A stretch of DNA of 39,207 bases. Source: Mesostigma viride. Lineage: Eukaryota > Streptophyta > Mesostigmatophyceae > Mesostigmatales > Mesostigmataceae. Made by a program: the position numbers and the translations under genes. The notes beneath the pieces were generated by a model that was not told where the DNA came from, did no database searches, and was given only the letters and a program-made list of their open reading frames with translations. The stretch lies in NCBI GenBank assembly GCA_009746045.1, contig RPFO01000098.1, positions 1 to 39,207 on the forward strand. The letters run 5' to 3'. Below, piece after piece: positions 21,068-29,142 of the stretch (positions within the stretch are counted from its first letter, which is position 1; each line of letters starts with the position of its first letter).

Positions 21068-21820
21068 GACCTCGTACAAAGTTTGGTATCGATCGGACGT
21101 CATCTTGGTGACATTTGCTAGCAATACAGGTACATTTTTGTCATTTTAAATTAAATTAAATAGTAATAAATAGGAAACAGTACTAAATCACGTCAAACCA
21201 TCATGGATATTTGCAAGCAACCTAATTACCACTAGAATAGACCATGCACAAAGTTTGGGGTCAATCTGAACTCAAAATAGTGACGTTTGCTAGCATAAAT
21301 ACTGCATTTTTTGCCATTTTCAAGCATTTTGCTCAGTGTAAGCTACTAAACAATATCAAACTACGTCATAAAGCTATGAAATATTGGAAGCAACCTAAAC
21401 ACCACTAGAATAGACCATGGGCCAAGTTTGGGCTCAGCTTGATGTCAAAATAGTGACGTTTGCTAGCATAAATGGTGCATTTTTTGCCATTTTCAAGCAT
21501 TTTGCTCAGTGTAAGCTACTAACAATATCAAACTATGTCAGAAAGCTATGAAATGTTGGAAGCAACCTAAACACCACTAGATTAGACCATGGGCCAAGTT
21601 TGGGCCCAGTTTGATCTCAAAATAGTGACGTTTGCTAGCATAAATGGTGCAATTTTTGCCTTTTTCAAGCATTTTGGTAAGTATAGTTGCCTCAAACTAT
21701 GTCAGAAAACTGTGAATTGTTGTAAATAACCTGTTTGCCACTACATTAGACCATCCTCAACTTGTAAGGTCAGGCATAGGTAAAGGTAGTGACATTTGCT
21801 AGCACTATATATGAGCAGAT
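21068..21820. repeat. Subterminal tandem repeats, about 173 bp, four to five units
   Basis: The AGACCAT/AGACCTC phrase is found at 21068, 21241, 21414, 21586 and 21750, giving spacings of 173, 173, 172 and 164. Each unit carries CAAGTTTGGG, GTGACGTTTGCTAGCA and TTTTTGCCATTTTCAAGC. Units 2 to 4 are closest to each other. Such repeats just inside the terminal inverted repeat usually bind transposase. Confidence 0.88.
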
Positions 21821-22223
21821 TATGCCTCTTTTCGCATATACACATTAAAAATAACAAGACAATATTAAATCATGGCCTTAATACAAGGTGTGCAAATGCA
21901 AATCACACCAGATCGGATGACCATGATGGGTGGCTGCATGCCAACACATCTACCAGGCTGCAGGGTGAGAGGCCACATCGCTACAAGACAGGAATCCTCG
22001 CAATTGCACACCGCTAGTACACTGCATACCCCAAGAGGATTTGGCTACAAGCCATAAAAGTTTGGCCATGCTAACACATTCTTCATCCAAGCAAAATGCA
22101 GCCTCTCCAAACTCAACTCATTGATTTAAATTCAACTAGGCCAGGCGAGCATGCTCTACTTGCCGATAACCATGAGTAAACTTGTCTACCACTTCATTCC
22201 ATGCGCCGGTAGATGGCACCGTC
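21821..22223. other. No gene seen
   Basis: AT-rich DNA between the subterminal repeats and the pyrimidine tract. No open frame resembles a protein. Confidence 0.4.
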
Positions 22224-22475
22224 TCATCTACCAGTCATCCCCGGCTCCCATTCCGCATCCTCCTCTCCGTCTCCCTCTCCCTCTTCCTCCTCCCCCTCCC
22301 CCTCCCATTCTCCCTCCCCTCTCCCTCCCCCTCTCCCCCTCCTCCCCTCCTCCTCCCCCTCTTCCTCCCCTCTTCTCCCCTCTTCCTCTCCCTCTTCCTC
22401 CTCCTCCCCGCCTTCACTGTCACTGTGCACAGCAGGGACGGCATCGTCTATGTGGGTGCCATCACCTGCGTTCAC
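22224..22475 (-). pseudogene. Glu/Gly-rich tail over a polypyrimidine tract
   Basis: The plus strand at about 22255-22410 is almost pure C and T (CTCCC and CTTCC words). On the minus strand this gives an open frame rich in Glu and Gly, entered from NAGDGTHIDDAVPAVHSDSE. It sits right after the end of the frame at 22462-23811 and may be its acidic C-terminus in another frame. A tract like this can also form triplex DNA. Confidence 0.4.
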
Positions 22476-23811
22476 GGTGCCAGCCTAGCTCCTGTGGAAA
22501 GAAGCGAGCGCGGCCAAATGCCTCGACTGGGTGTGGGCAGCCGCACACGAACTGCGTCACCTCCGCCAGGGCATGATAGTCCTGCCCATCAGCCCACATC
22601 GCCTTGATGAGCAGGTGACCTCCCCTTTCCTGAACCTTAGTGACCCAGCCATGGAAGCGCTCCCTCTTCCTCGCTGTCCCCGGAAACATGGCACACAGGC
22701 GCATCCCGATAAGCGCACGTGCTCCATGCTCGGCAAAGTAGGCATTGCAGTCATCCTTTGCTGCTGCCCTGGCGGCGGTGGCAGTCTTGTAATGCTCAAA
22801 GTCAATCTGCGGGTGCTCTTTCAACGCCGCCACCGTGGCAGCTGACAGTTTGCCGGTACTGATCAGCTCAGGCTGGTGCACCTCTGCCGTACCGCCCACT
22901 GTCCAGTGCTGCAGGTGTACATCAGAAATGGGGACCGTCATCCCTGCGCTGCCGCCACCTAATGTCACTCTAGAAAACTGGCCCGTCCACGACGGTGCGT
23001 AGTAAGGAGAGGCGACAATGCTGTCACGCTCCGTGCGATCGCCTTCCAGATCAAGGACCTTCACCAGCATGTGTGGTGCTTACGGCATTCCCTGCCCGCA
23101 GGTGACGGCTGGCCGCTTAACAACGAGTAGGCCGCCGCGTCGTACGAGGCTTCCATTCACCTTGAAGGTGTGCCTGCCGGAAATCAGTGTGCGCAAAGCG
23201 GGCGTTGCCGTTGATGTGCTCCCTCGCGCAGCGGGCGCACATGCGCGGTTGATCTGCGCTTGAATCTCGCGGGCAGGGCAAGCGACGTGTGAGATGACTT
23301 GTTTTATGGGCAGCCTCAGTGCTCGTGTTGCCCGCGCAACCGACTGGTCGCCTGCAGATCGCAGCGGTAAGGGTACCGCCTTGTTCGCTTGCAGTTCACG
23401 CTTCTCTTTGAGCTTTTGCTCCATGATGTTGAACAGATTCTCGTTGTTGGCACGCACATCCTCCACGGACTTTGGCACCTGCTCAATCCATCCGTCCAGC
23501 AACTGCTGCTTCTCAGCGGCGACGATGTCGGGAAAAAGGCTGTGAAGGCTAGCGCAGGTACATCTCCTGGCACCGCCCTCGTCCCATTCAAAAAGCAGCA
23601 CTAGACCAGGACTTCCTTTGGGGGCCTTGCCACGCTCTATGAGGAGGCACCCATAGACAGGATCTCCCTGCGGGGTGTACCCAATGGGCGTGACCCCGTC
23701 ACAAGCCTCGCCATTAGGCCCTGTGGGCTGCCACTTGTTCACCGGTGCATTTACCAACGTCTCCGATGCGGCTAGGCGCCAGCGGACATACACGGTCATA
23801 TCCGGCCCCAA
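22462..23811 (-). pseudogene. Transposon C gene of unknown function with an in-frame stop
   Basis: Two minus-strand reading frames in the same phase, 23811-23080 and 23079-22462, are separated only by a TAA at 23080-23082. Together they give about 446 codons. The first contains MTVYVRWRLAAS, PVYGCLLIERGKAPKG and LLFEWDEGGARRCTC. The second contains VPISDVHLQHWTVGG and HGWVTKVQERGGHLLIK. Upstream, a frame change near 23800-23815 connects to PATEAKRERHRSSKVFD and a GC-rich Gly/Ala/Arg stretch, beginning around 24253. I do not recognise the family. As the longest coding relic in transposon C it could be its transposase or a partner protein. Confidence 0.5.
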
Positions 23812-23879
23812 AACACTTCGAGATCGAACACCTTCGAAGAGCGGTGCCTCTCCCTCTTGGCTTCGGTTGCTGGCTCATC

Positions 23880-24120
23880 ATCCAAGTCGGCGGTGGCGCC
23901 CGCGCCCGCACCCGCGCCGGCGCCTGCGCCCCCACCCCCGCCCGGCCCGCGCGCGCGCCTTGGGTGGCGCCCGCGCCCGCACCCGCGCCGGCGCCTGCGC
24001 CCCGCCCCCGCCCCCGCCCCGCCCGGGCCCGCGCCCGCGCCCGCGCCTTGGGTGGCGCCCGCGCCCGCACCCGCGCCTTCTCCCCCGCCCCCGCCCCCGC
24101 CCGCGCCCCGCCCGCGCCAT
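23880..24120. repeat. GC-rich (GCGCCC) minisatellite inside a coding relic
   Basis: Plus strand is built from CGCGCCCGC-like words. A larger unit including CTTGGGTGGCGCCCGCGCCC occurs three times (about 23959, 24046 and a partial copy near 23891). Minus-strand reading gives Ala/Gly/Arg-rich low complexity between two parts of the degraded gene. Confidence 0.8.
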
Positions 24121-24496
24121 GGGTGTGGCCCGCGGCTGGCTTCTTCGGAAATGCGTCCATCGATTTCACCCACCGGCCAAAGTCGCGGTGGATGCACCCT
24201 TTCAGCCACGTTGTGACATCAAGCGCGGCGTCCCCAATAGAACAGTCATGCAATATGAATAATCATTAGTATCAACGATGCGTTCATGCAGGCGTGAACT
24301 GTGAAATACAACAAGCATGCAACAACGACTCCAGCACACTTAGTAAATACTGCTCATGATATCTGTGGCACATGCAACATGGTTAAAACACACATGGATG
24401 ACCTGTATGGCTGCACATGAACTGTCCACCTAGAGAAGTCTAGAAATTCAGCATGATATCAAGAGCCATCCACACAAATATATGTCTTACCGCAGC

Positions 24497-24640
24497 TTAG
24501 GGCTTCTTCGGGTTGAGTTGGCGAATCGAGCTTGTTGAGCCCTGCTCGAAGTAATGCTCAAATGCGATGCCCAGGCCCGCCAGCACATCATCAAATGTGA
24601 TTAGTTTCACAGGTGGTCCGAAGAGTTCCAAACGTGGTTG
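24497..24640 (-). CDS. Possible last exon of the transposon C gene at 24648-25154
   Basis: Minus-strand open stretch of 48 codons from Q-P-R-L-E at 24640 to TAA at 24497-24499, containing LITFDDVLAGLGIAFEHYF. It is preceded on the minus strand by GAAAATTAG, an acceptable 3' splice site. It could belong to the upstream frame at 24648-25154. The donor site is not clear. Confidence 0.35.
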   Translation of the reverse strand, partial: QPRLELFGPPVKLITFDDVLAGLGIAFEHYFEQGSTSSIRQLNPKKP

Positions 24641-24647
24641 CTAATTT

Positions 24648-25154
24648 TCAGGCAGTGCCTGAAGGCCGCCTCGAAAGTGAAACGCGAAAGTGAAAAGGGG
24701 TCACAAACCCTATGTTCATATCCTTGACTCCCCCGTCGAGAACGAACCGAAAACCAGCGCCATGAACGAACTTGTGACGAGTAGATGACGACATCGTGGT
24801 TATGGCGTCGTACCCCCCCTGGTGCAGCTGCTGCTTTATCGCCGCCTTCCTGTCCTCTTGCTTCCGCCCGGGCGAAAACCAGGCGCTTCGCAATGCCTGG
24901 AGATGTGATATTCTAATGGGCTTCATGCACTCGTGGCCGCACTTACAGTCGAACGTCTCGTCGGTCACTAGGCTGCCGGCATGGGTGCTGCCGCTTAGCA
25001 CTATGGCTGCGAACTTGCGCTTCCCATGGTGTCCCATCACCATGATAGCGAAAGCCAGGAAGCAGATAGCCACGATTATGTCCCAGCAAAGCCATAGCAC
25101 ACCTTCCGTTTCGACCGCCATGTCGGCCACTAGTCCGGATAGCTCAATGTGCAC
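24648..25154 (-). CDS. Putative transposon protein with a Cys-rich N-terminal motif
   Basis: 168 codons. A hydrophobic stretch (VAICFLAFAIMVMGHHG) is followed by a Cys/His cluster (DCKCGHECMKPI), then LQALRSAWFSPGRKQEDR and KAAIKQQLHQ. A cysteine cluster followed by LR-x2-W(F) and a basic helix resembles the N-terminal region of several eukaryotic DNA-transposon proteins; I state this from memory of the pattern only. The first ~25 codons lie within the foldback and recur, read outward, on the plus strand at 25622-25695. The C-terminus probably continues by splicing. Confidence 0.4.
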   Translation of the reverse strand: MHIELSGLVADMAVETEGVLWLCWDIIVAICFLAFAIMVMGHHGKRKFAAIVLSGSTHAGSLVTDETFDCKCGHECMKPIRISHLQALRSAWFSPGRKQEDRKAAIKQQLHQGGYDAITTMSSSTRHKFVHGAGFRFVLDGGVKDMNIGFVTPFHFRVSLSRRPSGTA

Positions 25155-25695
25155 CTGACCTTGACACTAATCGCACAAACAGCCACAATTTTGCAAGCAA
25201 GAAGACATGGCTACCTCGGCATTTCATGAAATGTACTTCGTGAAATGCATTTCGTGAAATGTACTAAGGAACGTGATTGGCCGGCGTTCGCTCGCCAAAT
25301 CTCGCAAAATGTACTAAGGCACGTGATTGGTCCCGCAAAATGTACTAAGGAACGTGATTGGCCGGCGAAGATTCTGTAGGGAATTTTAATTGCAGCAAAC
25401 AGAATCTTCGCCGGCCAATCACGTTCCTTAGTACATTTTGCGGGACCAATCACGTGCCTTAGTACATTTTGCGAGATTTGGCGAGCGAACGCCGGCCAAT
25501 CACGTTCCTTAGTACATTTCACGAAATGCATTTCACGAAGTACATTTCATGAAATGCCGAGGTAGCCATGTCTTCTTGCTTGCAAAATTGTGGCTGTTTG
25601 TGCGATTAGTGTCAAGGTCAGGTGCACATTGAGCTATCCGGACTAGTGGCCGACATGGCGGTCGAAACGGAAGGTGTGCTATGGCTTTGCTGGGA
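25081..25695. repeat. Foldback: 297-bp inverted repeat with 21-bp spacer
   Basis: Left arm 25081-25377, spacer 25378-25398, right arm 25399-25695. The arms are identical wherever I compared them. Inside each arm, an AATGTACTAAGG phrase followed by ACGTGATTGG occurs three times. The outer ends of the arms read into the start of the 24648-25154 gene, so one arm is an inverted copy of that gene's 5' end. Confidence 0.9.
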
Positions 25696-26320
25696 TGATT
25701 ATCATCGTAGTACATCATATGTATTACAGTACATTTCACGAAGTACATTTCATGGAGGCAGAGGGAAAGTTCCTGTTCATGGTGAGTCGGGGTTAGCAAT
25801 CACGGCAATGTCGATACATGTACTTGCAGTATATACAAATGCCATAATGTCCTTAGATGCAGCATGAATGTCTATTGTTCGGATTTCTTTTATCACGATG
25901 CTTAGGATGCCTTCCGACAGAAATCTGCTGCGCTACAGGTCGGGAATACCTGAACTTGATATGCGTGGCCAGTGGCCATGGCAGCCGGGGTCGGTAAGAA
26001 TTAACTTCGATAGCCATGAATAATGCGGAAAGTGAACGTTGTCCACCCGCTGCACAGGGAAAATGGCTGCACAGGAACGGCCTGACGTGATACTGTCGCA
26101 AAGCAGTTCTCATAAGCCGACAATTACACATTCGACTTATGATCGATAATCGGCGCAGGCCTTCGACATTCAAGCGCGCATCGAAACGTCGTGAGGATTT
26201 CGGACATTTAGATGAAGTTGGATTGTTTTCGGCCCTCGTATTTGCCATGATCTTGGCCATCCAATCTTTTTGCTTCGTGCACAGTTTGCGTTTGCAGTTA
26301 AGCGTAGGTACATGACAAGC
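25696..26320. other. No gene seen
   Basis: Mixed-composition DNA between the foldback and the first minisatellite. A 135-codon minus-strand open frame (25853-26260) has no protein-like pattern and is not called. Confidence 0.35.
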
Positions 26321-26397
26321 TTGCGTTTGCGTTTGCGTTTGCGTTTGCGTTTGCGTTTGCGTTTGCGTTTGCTTTGCCTTTGCCTTTGCCTTTGCGT
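26321..26397. repeat. TTGCGT hexanucleotide array
   Basis: About eight copies of TTGCGT, then copies of TTTGCC. AT- and hexamer-rich DNA with looser TTTGC and CATTTGCATT words continues to about 26800. Confidence 0.9.
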
Positions 26398-26903
26398 ATA
26401 CATTTGCATGTGCGCTTGCGTTGCCGTTTGCTTATGCGTCCCAATGTATGTCTGGCTTTGGGCAATTCTATTTCCTTGTCGTTGGGATATGAGTGGGTGC
26501 TGGCGGTGGTGTTACTGTCGGCAGGTAGAGTGGCAGTGGCTTCAACTTCTGTTGCTTTTTCATTGCATTTGCATTTTCATTGGGTCTCTGTAGTTAACAA
26601 CTGCTTTAAATATCTTTGTTAATAGCCGGCTTCAGCTGTAATTTCGATTGCATGTTGCTTTTGAATTGCATTCGCACTGGGCACATGCAGTGGGCATTAG
26701 GCATTGGTAGTGCAATTACACATGCAGTCACACTTGCAATTGCAATGAAGTTGAAATTGAAGCTGCAGCTAAAATTTGCTACGTGCCTACTGGTACAGTC
26801 GCATGTGCAGTCAACTTTGTGCTTGTTTATTATTATTATTTCTTATTATTATTATTATAATTTCTTCTTGCTTTTCGTAATGTGTGGTGGTTAGAATGGT
26901 GAT

Positions 26904-27046
26904 GGCAGGGGCAGGGGCAGGGGCAGGGGCAGGGGCAGGGGCAGGGGCAGGGGCAGGGGCAGGGGCAGGGGCAGGGGCAGGGGCAGGGGCAGGGGCAGGG
27001 GCAGGGGCAGGGGCAGGGGTAGGGGCAGGGGCAGGGGCAGGGGCAA
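26904..27046. repeat. GGGGCA hexanucleotide array
   Basis: About 23 nearly perfect GGGGCA units, one reading GGGGTA. The strand with runs of four G can form G-quadruplexes. All frames are open because the period is six; these are not genes. Confidence 0.95.
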
Positions 27047-27310
27047 TCATGAGTTGCTTTCGGCCTGGCATGTGCACCAGAACTGGCATATGTGCTCGCA
27101 ATGCAGCTTGCTACTCTTGTTCCTTTTGTTTGCCTTTTCTTTTGTTTGGGAACTGTTCGTGCAGGGGGGTGGGATGAGGCCGCGAGTCTCTGGGCAGGGG
27201 CATTGACGTGGGTAGGTGTGTGTCTGGGCTAAGTCTGCAATTGTCGCTGCTGTGCTGTACTTCTGGCTGTGGCTTACGGTGCATTTGTGGCTTGGAGTAG
27301 GGGTGAGGCT

Positions 27311-27884
27311 AGGGTGGGCGCAGGCGCGGGCGTGGGCGTGGGCGTGAGCGTGGGCATGGGCGCGGGCGTGGGCGTGGGCGTGGGCGTGGGTGTGGGCGTG
27401 GGCGTGGGCGTGGGCGTGGGCGTGGGCGTGGGCGTGGGCGTGGGCGTTGGCATGGGCGTGGGCGTGGGCGTGGGCGTGGGCGTGGGCGTAGGCGTGGGAG
27501 TGGGCGTGGGAGTGGGCGTGGGCGTGGGCGTGGGCGTGGGCGTGGGCGTGGGTGTGGGTGTGGGCGTGGGAGTGGGCGTGGGTGTGGGCGTGGGCGTGGG
27601 CGTGGGCGTGGGCGTGGGCGTGGGTGTGGGTGTGGGCGTGGGTGTGGGCGTGGGCGTGGGCGTGGGCGTGGGCGTGGGCGTGGGCGTGGTCGCGGGTGTG
27701 GGCGTGGGCGTGGGCGTGGGCGTGGGCGTGGGCGTGGGCGTGGGCGTGGGCGTGGGCGTGGGCGTGGGCGTGGGCGTGGGCGTGGGCGTGGGCGTGGGCG
27801 TGGGCGTGGGCGTGGGCGTGGGCGTGGGCGTGGGCGTGGGCATGGGCATGGGCGTGGGCGTGGGCGTGGGCGTTGGCGTGGGTA
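27311..27884. repeat. GGGCGT hexanucleotide array, first block
   Basis: Roughly 95 units of GGGCGT with scattered variants (GGGTGT, GGGAGT, GGGCAT). It is preceded at 27205-27310 by a ~105-bp leader carrying TACTTCTGGCTGTGGCTT and TTGTGGCTTGGAGTAGGG. Confidence 0.95.
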
Positions 27885-28200
27885 GGTGTGTGTCTCAGCT
27901 ACGTCTGCTATTGTTGCAGCTGCGCTCTACTTCTGGCTGTGGCTTTGGGTATAATTGTGGCTTGGAGTAGGGGTGAGGCTAGGGTGGGCGTAGCCGCGGG
28001 CGTGGGCGTGGGCGTGGGCGTGGGCGTGGGCGTGGGCGTGGGCGTGGGCGTGGGCGTGGGCGTGGGCGTGGGCGTGGGCGTGGGCGTGGGCGTGGGCGTG
28101 GGCGTGGGCGTGGGCGTGGGCGTGGGCGTGGGCGTGGACGTGGGCGTGGGCGTGGGCGTGGGCATGGGCGTGGGCGTGGGCGTGGGCATGGGCGTGGGTG
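27885..28200. repeat. Second copy of the leader plus GGGCGT array
   Basis: The leader at 27205-27310 recurs at about 27881-27990 with a few changes, again followed by a GGGCGT array (27990-28200). Leader and array were therefore duplicated together as a unit of about 680 bp. Confidence 0.85.
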
Positions 28201-28231
28201 AGAATGGGCGGGTGCGGGGGCAGGGGCATGG

Positions 28232-28345
28232 GCATGGGCGGGGGCGGGGGCGGGGGCGGGGGCGGGGGCGGGGCGGGGGCGGGGGGGGGCGGGGGCGGGG
28301 GCGGGGGCGGGGCGGGGGCGGGGGCGGGGGCGGGGGCGGGGGCAT
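28232..28345. repeat. GGGGGC array, strong G-quadruplex potential
   Basis: About 18 units of GGGGGC with slips to GGGGC and a G9 run. A GT run followed by G11 lies at about 28436-28458. It continues the minisatellite block of transposon C. Confidence 0.92.
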
Positions 28346-28499
28346 GGGCGTGTGCATGGGCGTTGGGGGGGTCAGGGGGGCTGGGGTTGGGTTTGGGTGG
28401 GTGGGTCATTGGTGCAATGTTTGGAGTTGGGGCTTGTGTGTGTGTGTGGGGGGGGGGGCATGGGGATTGCCATGCGCGTGCACGTGGGCGTCCGCGTGA

Positions 28500-29110
28500 T
28501 CCTCTGTTCGTGTACATGTTCATGCATGTGCCATGACGGCACAATGCATGTCAGATTCGTGACTTTATCGTGTGTTCCCTAGTTGCAAGTATTACTGCTA
28601 AAATTCATTGCAGCATTCCATTCCTTGCATAATGCTTGATTGCTTGCATCAGTTCATTCTATACTTCGATCATGACCTGAAGTGCTTAAGTATAACCAGA
28701 CTCTCGCACAGTGTCAGAATGTCCAATTTTTAGCACACATGCATGTTTGCACACCAAAGCCCTCATTCCCATGTTGATAAGGCTAAGTAAAACATTTTTT
28801 TTTTGTGCGGTGATCCACGAAATGCAGCTGTGAATGGCTCTAGGAGGTCACCAATGGTGGCCAGACCTGTTATTGAGCATTGGGAGACGTTACAGGGGCA
28901 TCAATCACAGTTACATTTAGTTCAGATGCAGTTCAATTTAGTACATTATAGTATAAATGTAGTAGAAAATAGTACAACCTAGTATATTGTAGCATATACT
29001 AGTTCAACTACCTCCAGATGAGATCCAGGGGCTATGGGGACACTTTTTATGCAAAACTGAACTTGAAACAAGCAAAAAACAAGAAACTTGGGAAAACTCA
29101 AAATGTACTT
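28500..29110. other. Right interior of transposon C, no gene seen
   Basis: AT-rich, with a T10 run near 28794 and a cluster of TAGTA words (about 28935-29005). No subterminal 173-bp units like those at the left end are visible here, so the two ends are asymmetric. Confidence 0.4.
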
Positions 29111-29142
29111 GTGCTGGAGTACATTCTTAACGGCTGGCAGGG
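29111..29142 (-). repeat. Right terminal inverted repeat of transposon C
   Basis: Begins GTGCTGGAGTACATTC and ends GGCTGGCAGGG, directly followed by the TTT duplication at 29143-29145. Confidence 0.9.

Larger units (their letters stand above)
20962..29142. mobile_element. Transposon C: 8,181-bp DNA transposon with 32-bp terminal inverted repeats
   Basis: Ends are 32-base inverted repeats (20962-20993 and 29111-29142) differing at two positions and starting CCCTRCCAGCC. Removing the element plus one TTT takes out 8,184 bp, a multiple of three. It rejoins the viral repeat protein so that its amino-acid repeat unit continues correctly. Inside are subterminal 173-bp tandem repeats, degraded minus-strand genes, a foldback and extensive minisatellites. 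Subterminal repeats, 3-bp duplication and size are reminiscent of CACTA/EnSpm or PIF/Harbinger elements, but the termini do not match the usual CACTA ends and I found no catalytic DDE motif. Confidence 0.88.

Noticed and set aside
26321-28345. Telomere or telomere-like repeats
   Set aside because: TTGCGT, GGGGCA, GGGCGT and GGGGGC do not match known algal telomere units such as TTTTAGGG, and they lie inside a transposon.
27269-28544. Long open frames of (GV)n, (TP)n, (AH)n and (AW)n on both strands
   Set aside because: Products of six-base repeats, open in every frame; no evidence for genes.
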